Of a stretch of 58,358 nucleotides of DNA, positions 1 through 10,091 are shown piece by piece (position 1 is the stretch's first letter; each line of letters opens with the position of its first letter). The stretch is from contig CAIYVZ010000141.1 of the NCBI GenBank assembly GCA_903929755.1, forward strand, positions 1-58,358, in the 5' to 3' direction. This DNA comes from an uncultured Acidobacteriia bacterium. GTDB taxonomy: Bacteria > Acidobacteriota > Terriglobia > Bryobacterales > Bryobacteraceae. The notes under the pieces are model-generated. The model saw only the letters and a list, made by a program, of their open reading frames with translations, was not told where the DNA came from and searched no databases. A program made the position numbers and the translations under genes.

Positions 1-126
1 CGATCACCATTCCGATACTACATTCGTAAAGTGATCGGCATCAGATCGGAATGCTGATCGGCTTCATCTCGGAATCGTGATCGACATCACTTCGGAATGC
101 TGATCGACATGCCTCGGAATCCCCAA
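1..126. mobile_element. Probable terminal end of an IS21-family insertion sequence (partial)
   Basis: The left edge consists of tandem imperfect copies built on TGATCGRCATCAYYTCGGAA, with a further inverted copy of the core at about 1-17. Multiple terminal repeats of this GATCG...CGGAAT style are, from memory, characteristic of IS21-family ends. No transposase reading frame lies inside the window. The right boundary is probably near 125-126, because the downstream reading frame becomes gene-like directly after it and its last in-frame stop (101-103) lies within the repeats. The family assignment rests on pattern memory and has not been searched. Confidence 0.5.
32..122. repeat. Four 23-bp imperfect tandem repeats
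   Basis: Units lie at 32-54, 55-77, 78-100 and 101-122, the last one base short. Each begins TGATCG and contains TCGGAAT. The units abut without spacers, so this is not a CRISPR array. It is best explained as the repeat array of an IS end. Confidence 0.85.
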
Positions 127-166
127 TACGGGCGATTCACTGAACGCTCGAAGCGGCTCCTCGAAT

Positions 167-3100
167 TTGGCGCAGACCGTGAATACGGGTGTGCAGGATC
201 GGCTCAACGGCGGTACGCGGCTTGCCAGTGGAGGTACAGGGCCCTGGGGCGTGGCCACCGGCGATTTCAATCTTGATGGCAAAACCGACGTTGTTGTGGT
301 GAATAACACCGGCAACAACGTCAGCGTATTCCTGGGAACGGGGACCGGATATCCGGGAGCCTCCCCAACGAATTTTGCCGTGGGCAGCAACCCCCAGTAT
401 GTTGCGGTGGGAGATTTCAACGGGGACGGCAAGCCCGACATGGCGGTGTCAAACCGTGGCAGCAATAATGTCAGCATTCTGCTCGGGGACGGCGCGGGAG
501 GGTTCGCGACGGCTGTGAACTACATAGTCGGGGCCCTCCCCATGGGCATCATTGCGTCCGATTTCAACGGGGACGGCATTATCGACCTTGCGGTGGTAAA
601 CAACGGCGGCAATAATGTTGGAATTCTGCCTGGCAACGGTAACGGGACCTTTGCAGCGGGTATAACCTACGCGACAGGCACCGGGCCGGCGGGCTTGATT
701 GCCGGTGACTTCAACGGTGATGGATACGCTGACCTGGCGGTGGCAAACCAGGGTTCCAACAACGTGAGCGTCCTGCTGGGGGCGAGTAACGGGACCTTCG
801 GTTCCGCGGTGAACTATGCCGCCGGCGGCACTGGAACCGGGGCTGTGGTTGCGGCGGATTTCAATTCTGATGGCAAGCTGGATCTGGCAGTAACGAACAC
901 GACCAGCAATAACCTGGGTATCTTGCTGGGCGCTGGCGACGGGACTTTTGGAACGGTTGCGCTCACGGCGACGCAGGCCGGCCCGTCGATCCTCTCGGTG
1001 GGCGATTTCAATGGCGATGGCAAGGTTGATCTGGCAGTACCGCAGACCGGCTATGCGGTTTGGCTTTTCGGGGGCGACGGCGCCGGTAACTTCACGATCC
1101 TGGACACGGTTGGCAGCGCCTCGCTGGGAACAGCGGTAGCGGACTTCAACGGAGACGGCCGCACCGATCTTGTGTTTACCGACAATGCAGCTTCAGCGGT
1201 GGGAATCCATCTGGGACTCGCTCCGACCGCAATCAGCCTGACAACGTCAGCCAATCCTGGGGTGGCCGGGCAGAATGTCACGCTCACCGCGACGGTGACG
1301 CCTTCGAGCGCGACTGGAAGCATTCAGTTCTTAGAGGGTTCGCCGCTGAGCGAATCCATCTCGCTGGTGAATGGCGTGGCTACGCTGGCCCTGCCGTTTA
1401 CAGCCGGTACCCACTTTGTATATGGCGTTTACAGCGGAGACAGCATTTACCAGGGCGGGCTTTCGAACACACTGAGCCAGCAAATCTTCCCGCCGGTCAC
1501 CATCACGACTTCCACGCTGCTGCCAGGGGTGCAGGGTGCGGCTTTCAATCAAACGCTGACCGCTTCGGGCGGTTCCGGGAGCTTCACGTGGTCGATCGCG
1601 GTCGGCACGCTGCCGGCGGGCCTGGCTCTGAATTCCTCAACCGGGGCGATTACCGGAATACCGACCGGTTTCGGCACCGCTTCGATAACATTCCGGGCTA
1701 CGGACACCAACACGTTGTCGGGAACGGCGGCAATCACGCTGACGATTAACCAGGCAGTGACGGTAAACACCTCCACGCTGCCGCCTGGCGCGGTGGGTTT
1801 CGCCTACAGCCAAACGCTGGCGGCCACGGGGGGCCTGCCCGCACTGGGCGCGTACACATGGACGATCACGTCCGGGACGCTGCAGACGGGGCTCAACCTG
1901 AACGCTGCCACGGGCCTGATCGACGGGACGCCCACGGCAGGAGGCACCGTAAGCGTCACGTTCCGGGCCACGGATTCCGCCAGCAACTTTGGGTCGGCCA
2001 CGCTGACGCTGGCCGTCGCCGGCGTGACAACGACATCACTTTCAACATCGCTCCCCAGTCCCTCCGCATTTAGCGCGAATCTCACGCTGACAGCGAGCGT
2101 GTCGCCGAACACCTCCACGGGGAAAGTCACGTTCTACGACGGCGCTTCTGTTATCGGCACAGGGACGCTTAGCAGTGGTAGTGCGACCGTGAGCACGAAG
2201 CAGCTGGGTACCGGCGTTCACAACCTTCGCGCCTACTATCAGGGTGCCGCGCTGGGCCTGCCGAGTTCCTCATCAGGCGTACTGCAGACCGTGGCTTCCA
2301 GGCCGCAGGCAGGCTTTAGCCCCGCCGTCTCTGCCGCGACAGGCGCTGGACCCTGGATGGGCGCTACGGCTGACTTTAACGGCGACGGCAAGACGGATTT
2401 TGTGGTGGCACATTACGGCGCCAACACGGTCAGCGTATTCCTGGGCGATGGTGTGGGCGGCCTCGGAACCGCTACCACGGTGGCTGTCGGGACAAATCCG
2501 ATTTCGATGGTGACCGGCGACTTCAACGGCGACGGCAAGGCAGATATTGCAGTGGCCAATCTGTTGTCTGACGACATCAGCATCCTGTTGGGTGACGGGG
2601 CCGGCGGCTTTGCCACCCAGGTGAAGTATTCCGCCGGCGGCAAACACCCGGCGCAAATCCTTGCCGCGGACTTTGATCATGATGGTCTGATTGACCTGGC
2701 AACGGTCAACTACGACAGCAACAATGTGGGCGTCCTGCGGGGTAACGGGGACGGCACGTTCAATGCTGCCCTCACGTATCTGGTTGGCAGCAGTCCGGCC
2801 GGCATTGTTGCGGGCGATTTCAACCATGACGGCGTCACCGACCTCGCCACGGCCAATCAGGTTTCGAACGATGTGAGCGTCCTGCTCGGCCAGACAGCAG
2901 GTCGCTTCGCAGAGGCCGTGAACTACGCCGCGGGCGGAACACCGTTGCAGGGCATCACGGCTGCAGATTTTAATGCGGACGGCAATCCTGACCTTGTGGT
3001 AGCGAACCACGGCAACAACAACGTGATGCTGCTGGCAGGCGCGCCCAATGGCACCTTTGGCACCGCCACGGTAATTGGCCTTTCCAGCGGGCCCTATTTT

Positions 3101-6100
3101 GTGGCTCCCGGAGATTTCAATGGCGATGGCATTCCCGACGTTGCAGTAACAGATGATGCCACCAACACAGTCAGCATTCTTCTGGGTACCGGCGCGCTGA
3201 GCTTTGCACCTTCGGTCCACTATAATTCCGCCTCCGGCGCCAACGGTGCCAGGGCCGTCACGGTGACAGATTTGAACGGCGACGGTGTTTCCGACCTGAT
3301 CGTTTCCAACTACGGCAATAACGCGCTGAGCGTTTTGCTCGGCCTGGGCACCACCACCACGAGCCTGACTTCGGTTACAAACCCGTCTATTGTGGGACAA
3401 GGGGTATCGATTACGGCGTCCGTTTCTCCTGTCACCGCACAAGGCACTGTGACCCTGAAGGACGGCGTGCAGACCCTTGGTTCGGGAACGCTTAGCTCCG
3501 GCGTGGTGAGTTTCCTCCCGACGTTTACAACGGCCGGAACCCATAATCTGGTCGCGTATTACGCAGGGAATACGAGTAATGCCGCCAGCAATTCCACCAC
3601 GCTCCAGCAGGTAGTGAATCAGGCGCCGGTCTCCGTCTCGGTCACCACCCAGGCGACGCCGATTACCTTTGGCAACTCCGCCACGTTCACCGCCACGGTC
3701 AGCCAAACCGCTGCCACTGGAACCGTGACTTTCCTTGACAATGCAGTGGCGCTCGGAACGGGGCTGCTGAGTCTGGGAACGGCGACGTTTAATGCGGCGG
3801 GCCTGAACGTCGGGACGCACTCCATTACAGCCCGCTATGATGGCGACGCCAACTATTTAACCAACGTCTCTTCCGCCATCACGCAGACGGTAAATAAACG
3901 GACGACGACCATTTCACTCACATCGTCGCCCAATCCCGTCGCCGCAGGCTCGTCCGTGACGATGACCGGGACCGTGACGCCGAACACCGCGTCGGGTTCC
4001 ATAACTTTCTTTGATGGGGCCACCAATATTGGCTCCGGGACCATGACAAACGGTGTTGCGACCTTCAGTACATCCAGTCTGACTGCGGGAAGCCACTCGC
4101 TGACTGGTGTGTACAACGGAGACGCCAATAACTCAGGAACCACATCTTCAGCGGTAGTACAGACGGTCTATGCGCCCCTCAGCATCACCACATCAGCTGG
4201 TGCCCCCGTTTCGCCGGGCGTGGTTGGGCGCAGCTACAGTTTCCCTCTTGCCGCATCGGGTGGCCAGGGAGCGTATAACTGGACGATTTCCGCTGGCAGC
4301 ATACCAGGGTTAACACTCTCCACTGGTGGCATCCTGTCCGGCACCCCGCAATCGGCGGGCACCTTCACTTTCACGGCGCGGGTCACCGACAGCCTGGATG
4401 ATGTGGCAACGCAAAACCTGAGCGTCACCATCAACCCCGTACTGACCATCTCCACGGCCACAGTGTCTGGCGGTTCGGTGGGAATTCCCTACTCACAGCA
4501 ACTGGTTGCAGCCGGGGGCACGGGCCTGGGCAATGTATTTTCCATCACTGCCGGGGCCCCGCCCACAGGCGTCACGCTAAACTCCACCACAGGCCTGCTG
4601 AGCGGAAACCCCACGTCGGCCGCAACCTTCTCGTTCACCGCCCAGGTTACCGATTCCAGCAACGTCAGCACCACGAAGAGCTACACGACCACCATCAACG
4701 CGTTTGGTCTGCTCAGCGTGCAATTTCAGGCATCGCAGCAATTCGCGTATGCAGGCCCGGGCGTAATCGGGTCTCAAAACGACAACTGGAATCTGTTCTC
4801 GAACCAGCCGGGTTCAGGGACGCTCAACGAAACCCACGGGCAGCCGACCGGGGTCAACATCAGCTTTGCGGGCGACGGGGTCTACAACTCTGGTTTGCGG
4901 AATGGCTTCTGCACGGCAAGCGGGCCCTACTGCATCCTGATGAACGGATACCTGTACAAAGCGGGAGGGGGACAGGGGAACATTTTGTTCACTGGTCTGA
5001 CGCCGGGAACATCGTGGGACGCCTATGTCTATACCCAGGCCGACTCTATCTCGGGCCGCGGCATCAGCGTGTCGCTCAACGGCGGCACCCCGATAACCAC
5101 GATTCCGGGCAATTCTTCGGATTCAACTTTTATCGCAGGCAAGAACTATCTCACAGGAACTGCGACAGCCGATGGAACGGGACAGCTGCTGGTGCGGTTT
5201 GCCGGTATCGCGGGCGATCAGGAAGCGGATATTAACGGGATCCAGCTCCGTCCCCACCAAGCGCCGCTGACGATCACGCAGAGCACCGCCCCTATCGGCG
5301 TGCAGGGCGCGGCCTATCCCGGGCTGTCCCTTGCCACAACGGGCGGCACGGGTACCGGGCAGACATGGAGTATCTCCTCGGGAGCTCTGCCAGCGGGTGT
5401 CCAGATGAGCGCCTTCAATGGCGCGATCGGGGGAACCCCCACCACAGCCGGAACCTACAACTTCACTGTGCAGGTTGTTGATTCGCAAAACAACACAGGG
5501 ACGCTGGCATTTACGGCAGTTATTCATACGCCGCTCGCTATCACCCTGAGTTCGCTGCCGAACGGGGCGGCCGGCGCAACCTACAACCAAGCGCTGGGCG
5601 TGACTGGCGGCTACGGTGGCTATGTTTGGTCTGTTCAGAGCGGCACCTTGCCGAACGGCCTAACGCTCAGCCCTGGCACTGGAGCCATTTCGGGCACCCC
5701 GGCAGTCCCGGGCAGCAGCACGTTCACGTTGCAGGTTCTGGACAGCGGAAACCTGTTGCAGAGCAGAACGATTACCCTGACGGTCGGCAATGCGATCACG
5801 ATCACAACCTCCACGCTGCCAGCCGCAGTGGCGGGTGTTGCGTATAACCAAACGCTTGCCGCAGTCGGCGGAAACGGAGCTCTGAGCTGGTCGTTCGGCG
5901 TGACTACGACGGCGGCCGCTGCGGGCTTTGCCATTGATCCGGCATCGGGAGTACTTTCCGGCACGCCCAATACCTTCGGCACGCTGGCCCTCAGCGTCAC
6001 CGTTCAGGACCAGGCTTCGAATTCGGTCAGCCAGACTATCCCGCTGACCATCGCCCGGCAGGGGGGCTCGGCGTATGACTTTGCCGTGGCCGACAGTTCA

Positions 6101-7069
6101 TCCGGAAAGATTTTCCGGATGTCATCTGACGGCACAACCCTGGTTACCATCTGCGGCCCGCCGACGCAGTGCCACGCGAGCAATATTTCAGCGGATCCCC
6201 AGGGCAACATGTACACCCACGACACCTCCGGCGTATACAAGATAACGCCGGGTGGGACGGTGACGACAATCCTGACCAGAAACAGCGGGATTGGCGGCAC
6301 AGCCGTGGATGCGAACGGCAATGTGATTTTTGTGGACAACACCACCGACACCGTGTACCGGGTAACGCCGGCGGGCGTGCTGACGGCAGTGGCCGCGCTG
6401 CCCATACAGTCTGTGAGCGAGCTGCAGGACACGGCGGTGACGCTCGACAGCAACGGAAACTACATTGTCGGCTCTGACGACAATGGCACGGTGAAGATCT
6501 ACCGGATCACTCCGGCGGGCGCGGCGACAACCCTCGCCACCATTCCAGGGGGAATCACCGGCATCGCGGTAACGAGTGCCAGAATTATCGAGTTCACCGA
6601 CTATAGAAACCAACGCCTGGTGGCGTTCGATCCAGACGGGGCCCCGAATAACGCGACCTCGATCACGATTCCCCTCGCGGACAGCGTGCTGGACGGACTT
6701 GCGATGGATCCGGGCAACGGGCACTTCCTGGTGCCGGGACACACCACGGGAGTTGTCAACCGGGTGACCCCGGGGGGCGCCGTTACCGTGGTGAAGAGCG
6801 GTTCACCTCTGGCAGGACCGAACAGCATTGCCGCCGTACCCTCGCTGTCCGTACTGAGCATAACCACCACCTCGCTCCCCAACGGCCAGCCGGGGCAAAA
6901 CTTATGGCACACAACTGCTGAGTGCTTCGGGGGGTTCCGGAAGCTATACATGGTCTGCCACAGGGCTGGCCCCCGGACTGACACTCTCCACCGGAGGCGT
7001 CCTCACCGGCGGCCCCACGTCCGCGGGAAGCTTCCCCGGTGTCTTCACGGTTACCGACACCCTGACTAG
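167..7069 (+). CDS. Giant FG-GAP/Ig-like repeat surface protein, segment 1 (5'-truncated, frameshifted)
   Basis: This is the first of three pieces of one very large secreted protein. Seven FG-GAP/VCBS-type repeats with Ca-binding DxNxDGxxD loops (residues about 27-350) form one predicted seven-bladed propeller, and a second set of seven lies at about 725-1060. Between and after them are Ig-like group-3 and He_PIG (putative Ig) domains, a galactose-binding-like module (about 1515-1700) and an NHL/SMP-30-like propeller (about 1966-2225). No signal peptide or ATG is present. The listed TTG at 167 is only the first start-like codon, and coding-type sequence runs back to about 126, where the IS end begins. 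The true 5' end is therefore probably lost. The frame breaks at the A4 run 6897-6900, after which the listed C-terminal residues are out of frame. The likely role is extracellular adhesion or carbohydrate binding, which is inferred. Confidence 0.85.
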   Translation: MAQTVNTGVQDRLNGGTRLASGGTGPWGVATGDFNLDGKTDVVVVNNTGNNVSVFLGTGTGYPGASPTNFAVGSNPQYVAVGDFNGDGKPDMAVSNRGSNNVSILLGDGAGGFATAVNYIVGALPMGIIASDFNGDGIIDLAVVNNGGNNVGILPGNGNGTFAAGITYATGTGPAGLIAGDFNGDGYADLAVANQGSNNVSVLLGASNGTFGSAVNYAAGGTGTGAVVAADFNSDGKLDLAVTNTTSNNLGILLGAGDGTFGTVALTATQAGPSILSVGDFNGDGKVDLAVPQTGYAVWLFGGDGAGNFTILDTVGSASLGTAVADFNGDGRTDLVFTDNAASAVGIHLGLAPTAISLTTSANPGVAGQNVTLTATVTPSSATGSIQFLEGSPLSESISLVNGVATLALPFTAGTHFVYGVYSGDSIYQGGLSNTLSQQIFPPVTITTSTLLPGVQGAAFNQTLTASGGSGSFTWSIAVGTLPAGLALNSSTGAITGIPTGFGTASITFRATDTNTLSGTAAITLTINQAVTVNTSTLPPGAVGFAYSQTLAATGGLPALGAYTWTITSGTLQTGLNLNAATGLIDGTPTAGGTVSVTFRATDSASNFGSATLTLAVAGVTTTSLSTSLPSPSAFSANLTLTASVSPNTSTGKVTFYDGASVIGTGTLSSGSATVSTKQLGTGVHNLRAYYQGAALGLPSSSSGVLQTVASRPQAGFSPAVSAATGAGPWMGATADFNGDGKTDFVVAHYGANTVSVFLGDGVGGLGTATTVAVGTNPISMVTGDFNGDGKADIAVANLLSDDISILLGDGAGGFATQVKYSAGGKHPAQILAADFDHDGLIDLATVNYDSNNVGVLRGNGDGTFNAALTYLVGSSPAGIVAGDFNHDGVTDLATANQVSNDVSVLLGQTAGRFAEAVNYAAGGTPLQGITAADFNADGNPDLVVANHGNNNVMLLAGAPNGTFGTATVIGLSSGPYFVAPGDFNGDGIPDVAVTDDATNTVSILLGTGALSFAPSVHYNSASGANGARAVTVTDLNGDGVSDLIVSNYGNNALSVLLGLGTTTTSLTSVTNPSIVGQGVSITASVSPVTAQGTVTLKDGVQTLGSGTLSSGVVSFLPTFTTAGTHNLVAYYAGNTSNAASNSTTLQQVVNQAPVSVSVTTQATPITFGNSATFTATVSQTAATGTVTFLDNAVALGTGLLSLGTATFNAAGLNVGTHSITARYDGDANYLTNVSSAITQTVNKRTTTISLTSSPNPVAAGSSVTMTGTVTPNTASGSITFFDGATNIGSGTMTNGVATFSTSSLTAGSHSLTGVYNGDANNSGTTSSAVVQTVYAPLSITTSAGAPVSPGVVGRSYSFPLAASGGQGAYNWTISAGSIPGLTLSTGGILSGTPQSAGTFTFTARVTDSLDDVATQNLSVTINPVLTISTATVSGGSVGIPYSQQLVAAGGTGLGNVFSITAGAPPTGVTLNSTTGLLSGNPTSAATFSFTAQVTDSSNVSTTKSYTTTINAFGLLSVQFQASQQFAYAGPGVIGSQNDNWNLFSNQPGSGTLNETHGQPTGVNISFAGDGVYNSGLRNGFCTASGPYCILMNGYLYKAGGGQGNILFTGLTPGTSWDAYVYTQADSISGRGISVSLNGGTPITTIPGNSSDSTFIAGKNYLTGTATADGTGQLLVRFAGIAGDQEADINGIQLRPHQAPLTITQSTAPIGVQGAAYPGLSLATTGGTGTGQTWSISSGALPAGVQMSAFNGAIGGTPTTAGTYNFTVQVVDSQNNTGTLAFTAVIHTPLAITLSSLPNGAAGATYNQALGVTGGYGGYVWSVQSGTLPNGLTLSPGTGAISGTPAVPGSSTFTLQVLDSGNLLQSRTITLTVGNAITITTSTLPAAVAGVAYNQTLAAVGGNGALSWSFGVTTTAAAAGFAIDPASGVLSGTPNTFGTLALSVTVQDQASNSVSQTIPLTIARQGGSAYDFAVADSSSGKIFRMSSDGTTLVTICGPPTQCHASNISADPQGNMYTHDTSGVYKITPGGTVTTILTRNSGIGGTAVDANGNVIFVDNTTDTVYRVTPAGVLTAVAALPIQSVSELQDTAVTLDSNGNYIVGSDDNGTVKIYRITPAGAATTLATIPGGITGIAVTSARIIEFTDYRNQRLVAFDPDGAPNNATSITIPLADSVLDGLAMDPGNGHFLVPGHTTGVVNRVTPGGAVTVVKSGSPLAGPNSIAAVPSLSVLSITTTSLPNGQPGQNLWHTTAECFGGFRKLYMVCHRAGPRTDTLHRRRPHRRPHVRGKLPRCLHGYRHPD

Positions 7070-7079
7070 TCTAACGGCG

Positions 7080-10000
7080 GTGAAGACGCTAACCATCGCA
7101 GTGATTTCCCCCATCGCGCCCCTTCTGATTAGTGGTTCCTCGTCGCAGGCAAACGTGGCTGTGGGGGGGGCTGTCTCCGGTACATTCACGGCGTCTGGCG
7201 GCGTCCCGCCTTACACATTCTCCGCAAGTGGCCTCCCCCCGGGCGTGAGCCTCTCGCCTGGCGGCACCCTTAGCGGCGCCCCGGCCAATGCTGGCAACTC
7301 GTCGGCCTCCATCAGCGTTTTCGATACCAGCGGACGCGCCGCCTCAACCGCGTTCAGCATCACGGTCCTGGGTATCCAGCTCCCGTCGCTCCCCAACGGA
7401 ACACTGGGAACCGCTTATTCAGCCACTGTGCTCGCCATTGGGGGTCAGGGCACCGTCAGCTTCTCCGCCGCCGGCCTCCCGCCAGGCCTGGGCATTAGCT
7501 TGTCCGGCACAATCGCAGGTACGCCAACCGCGGGCGGCTTGTTCGCTCTCAGCGTGACGGTTACCGACAGTAGCGGTGCCAAAATCTCGGCCGGGGGCAC
7601 CATCACCATCATCGTGCCAGGGGCTCCCGTCAGTATCCCCAGCGGAAATCTCCCCGATGCCATAGTGAACACGCCCTACTCGGCTTCGCTCAGCGCGGTG
7701 GGGGGCAAGTCGCCCTATGCGTGGTCCGTGCTTTCCGGCTCCCTGCCCGACGGATTATCCTTCTCCGGCGGCAGCGTTACCGGAACGCCAACAACACCCG
7801 GCGGCGGGAGTTTCGCCGTTGTCGTAACGGATTCCACAGGCGGCACCGCCAGCACGAGCGTCAGCCTCAACGTGCGTCCGGCTCCCCTGCTGATCACCTC
7901 CAAATCGCCGCTCGCTTCAGGCATGCTCGGCATTGAATACCCGGGAACCCAACTGGCGGCCACCGGAGGCATCCCTCCGTATAAGTGGACCCTCTCCGGC
8001 AGCAGCATCTCCGGCGGTAGCCTGCCCAACGGAGTTACCCTCGATCCCAGCGGCTCCATTTCGGGGACGCCCACGGTTGCAGGTGATTTCAGCGCCACTG
8101 TTGCCGTTACCGATGCAGCCGGAACTACAGCCACCGGTAATCTCGGGCTCACCATACGCCAGGTCTCGGCCGATTTAATCCTGTCAGCCGGAAGTGCGGC
8201 CTTCGACCTCACTACCGGGGCAGAGTCGGTACCCTCCCGCCAAATCGCAGGAGTACAGTCGACCGCCATCACCCAGCAGATCTCGTTCTCTGCCGCGGCC
8301 AGCCCCAGTGTTCCGTGGTTGACCGTAACCAGCGGAAGCAAGACGCCGGACAACATCGCTATCGCCGTCTCGGGAGGAGCGCTCTCGCTGCCGGCTGGTG
8401 ACTATTCAACCAACGTGAAGGTCACCTGCACCACTGGCAGTTGCGCTGGTTCTTCGCAGTCAGTGGCCGTCAGTCTCAGGGTGACTTCCCCGCCCCCACG
8501 GCTCAAAACACTTACCGAAATCTTGTCGTTTGCCACCACTACGCAGAATCTGGCTCCGATCAGCCAGACCGTTACGCTGCAAAACGCAGGCGGCGGCACT
8601 CTGGGAATTGCCACTGTTTCCTGCGGAGCGCCCTGGTGCTCGGTAGGGGCGCCGCCTTCCACCATCCCCGGTGGCAGCAGCATAAACGTTCCTGTTACCG
8701 TGAACCCGGGAGCCGTAGCTCCCGGATACTTCCGCACAACGGTGGAGATTTCCACCTCGGCCGGCAAGAGCTCGGTCCCTGTTACGCTCTTCGTCGCACA
8801 AAACGCCAGCATGACGCTGTCGCCCTCGGGCGGCCAGTTCAGCATGCCTCTGGGCGGCGCCCCCGGAAATACGTCGGGGTCGTTCCTGGTGAGCGTGAAC
8901 AGCAGCACGCCCCTTACGCTTTCCGCCTCGGTTCTGCCGGGCGCCGACTGGCTCAAAATATCGACCGCTAACCTGAGTGCGTCCTCTGTGCAGCCCGGAA
9001 CGTTTAGCTACTCAATTGATTCCGGGGTCGCTTCAAAACTCTCGACCGGCGCTTATTACGGGCAAATCATCGTAAGCGGGGCCGGCATCTCGAATGCGCC
9101 GCAGTCGCATCAAGTGGTGCTGGTTGTCACCCCGGCCACCAACGTTGCCCGCCCGGACCCGCAACCAGCGGGCCTCCTGTTCCTGACCACGGTGGGGGGC
9201 GAAAATCCGCCAACCCAGCTCGTCACGGTGTTCACCAGTTCCGGCAAGGCGGTTCAGTTCCAGGCGTCAGGCACTTCCGATGGTGGCTGGCTCTCGGTTT
9301 CGCCTGGTTTAGGCTCCACCTCTCAACCGGCCCCGGCCACGACCAGTGTCAGCGTCAACATTGGTGGCCTGAAGCAAGGTATTTACACCGGGCTCGTCAG
9401 CTACGCCTTCGCCGGCTCGGCAGTCCGCTCGGTGAACGTTACCCTGGTGGTCGCGCCGGTGGGAGGCACAGCGGCAACGTTCACCACATCGTCCGTTGCA
9501 CCCTCCATCGCTGCCCCCTTCCAGCCGAGGGACGCCTGCACCGCTACCTCCCTCGCTGCCGTCCAGACAGGTATTGTCACCAACTTCTCCGCCCCGGCGG
9601 CATGGCCCACGCCTCTTTCGCTGAAACTGGTGGATGATTGCGGCGCTACCGTAACCGGCGCGCAAATCGTCTCCACCTTCAGCAACGGCGATCCACCCCT
9701 GCCGCTGGCCCTGGTCGATTCGAAAAATGGCCTCTATGCAGGCACGTGGACGCCTCGCAAGCAGGCACCTACCCTGACGATCAGTGCCCGGATCACAGCC
9801 AAGGGCTACAAGGATCTCAACATGCAGCTGGTGGGCTCTGTAACCCCCAAATTCGGCCCCCCTGCTTACACCGCATGGGACCGTGCACGCGTTCTCACCG
9901 CTGGTGGGGGCACCTCTCGCGCCTGGCAATATTGTCGCCGTGTACGGCGCAAATCTGGCGCTGCTTACGGGGGTGCCCAATGCGATTCCCCTGCCCACCA

Positions 10001-10091
10001 CCGTGAACGGAACTCAGGTTCTTATCGGCGGAATCAAAGCGCCGCTGTACTTTACCAGCCCAGGCCAGGTAAACGCCCAGATTCCCTATGA
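7080..10091 (+). CDS. Giant surface protein, segment 2 (He_PIG and BACON-like domains)
   Basis: This continues segment 1 in the next frame. The He_PIG domain sequence resumes directly after the A4 run at 6897-6900 (QTYGTQLLSASGG in this frame), so the listed start is not a real initiation site. It holds about four He_PIG Ig-like domains, then three or more BACON/Ig-like modules with paired Cys and repeated PWL/WLxV motifs. Near 9857-9873 the frame breaks again within or just after a C6 run, and residues after about 930 are out of frame. With segments 1 and 3 it would encode a protein of roughly 3,460 residues. Confidence 0.8.
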   Translation: MKTLTIAVISPIAPLLISGSSSQANVAVGGAVSGTFTASGGVPPYTFSASGLPPGVSLSPGGTLSGAPANAGNSSASISVFDTSGRAASTAFSITVLGIQLPSLPNGTLGTAYSATVLAIGGQGTVSFSAAGLPPGLGISLSGTIAGTPTAGGLFALSVTVTDSSGAKISAGGTITIIVPGAPVSIPSGNLPDAIVNTPYSASLSAVGGKSPYAWSVLSGSLPDGLSFSGGSVTGTPTTPGGGSFAVVVTDSTGGTASTSVSLNVRPAPLLITSKSPLASGMLGIEYPGTQLAATGGIPPYKWTLSGSSISGGSLPNGVTLDPSGSISGTPTVAGDFSATVAVTDAAGTTATGNLGLTIRQVSADLILSAGSAAFDLTTGAESVPSRQIAGVQSTAITQQISFSAAASPSVPWLTVTSGSKTPDNIAIAVSGGALSLPAGDYSTNVKVTCTTGSCAGSSQSVAVSLRVTSPPPRLKTLTEILSFATTTQNLAPISQTVTLQNAGGGTLGIATVSCGAPWCSVGAPPSTIPGGSSINVPVTVNPGAVAPGYFRTTVEISTSAGKSSVPVTLFVAQNASMTLSPSGGQFSMPLGGAPGNTSGSFLVSVNSSTPLTLSASVLPGADWLKISTANLSASSVQPGTFSYSIDSGVASKLSTGAYYGQIIVSGAGISNAPQSHQVVLVVTPATNVARPDPQPAGLLFLTTVGGENPPTQLVTVFTSSGKAVQFQASGTSDGGWLSVSPGLGSTSQPAPATTSVSVNIGGLKQGIYTGLVSYAFAGSAVRSVNVTLVVAPVGGTAATFTTSSVAPSIAAPFQPRDACTATSLAAVQTGIVTNFSAPAAWPTPLSLKLVDDCGATVTGAQIVSTFSNGDPPLPLALVDSKNGLYAGTWTPRKQAPTLTISARITAKGYKDLNMQLVGSVTPKFGPPAYTAWDRARVLTAGGGTSRAWQYCRRVRRKSGAAYGGAQCDSPAHHRERNSGSYRRNQSAAVLYQPRPGKRPDSL

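Noticed and set aside
32-122. Possible CRISPR array from 23-bp repeats
   Set aside because: Units abut without spacers and are degenerate; they fit an IS terminal repeat array.
2273-3820. 515-residue open frame antisense to the giant gene
   Set aside because: It lies opposite the second FG-GAP array, which has clear repeats; its own sequence is Arg/His-rich low complexity without domains. GC-rich shadow.
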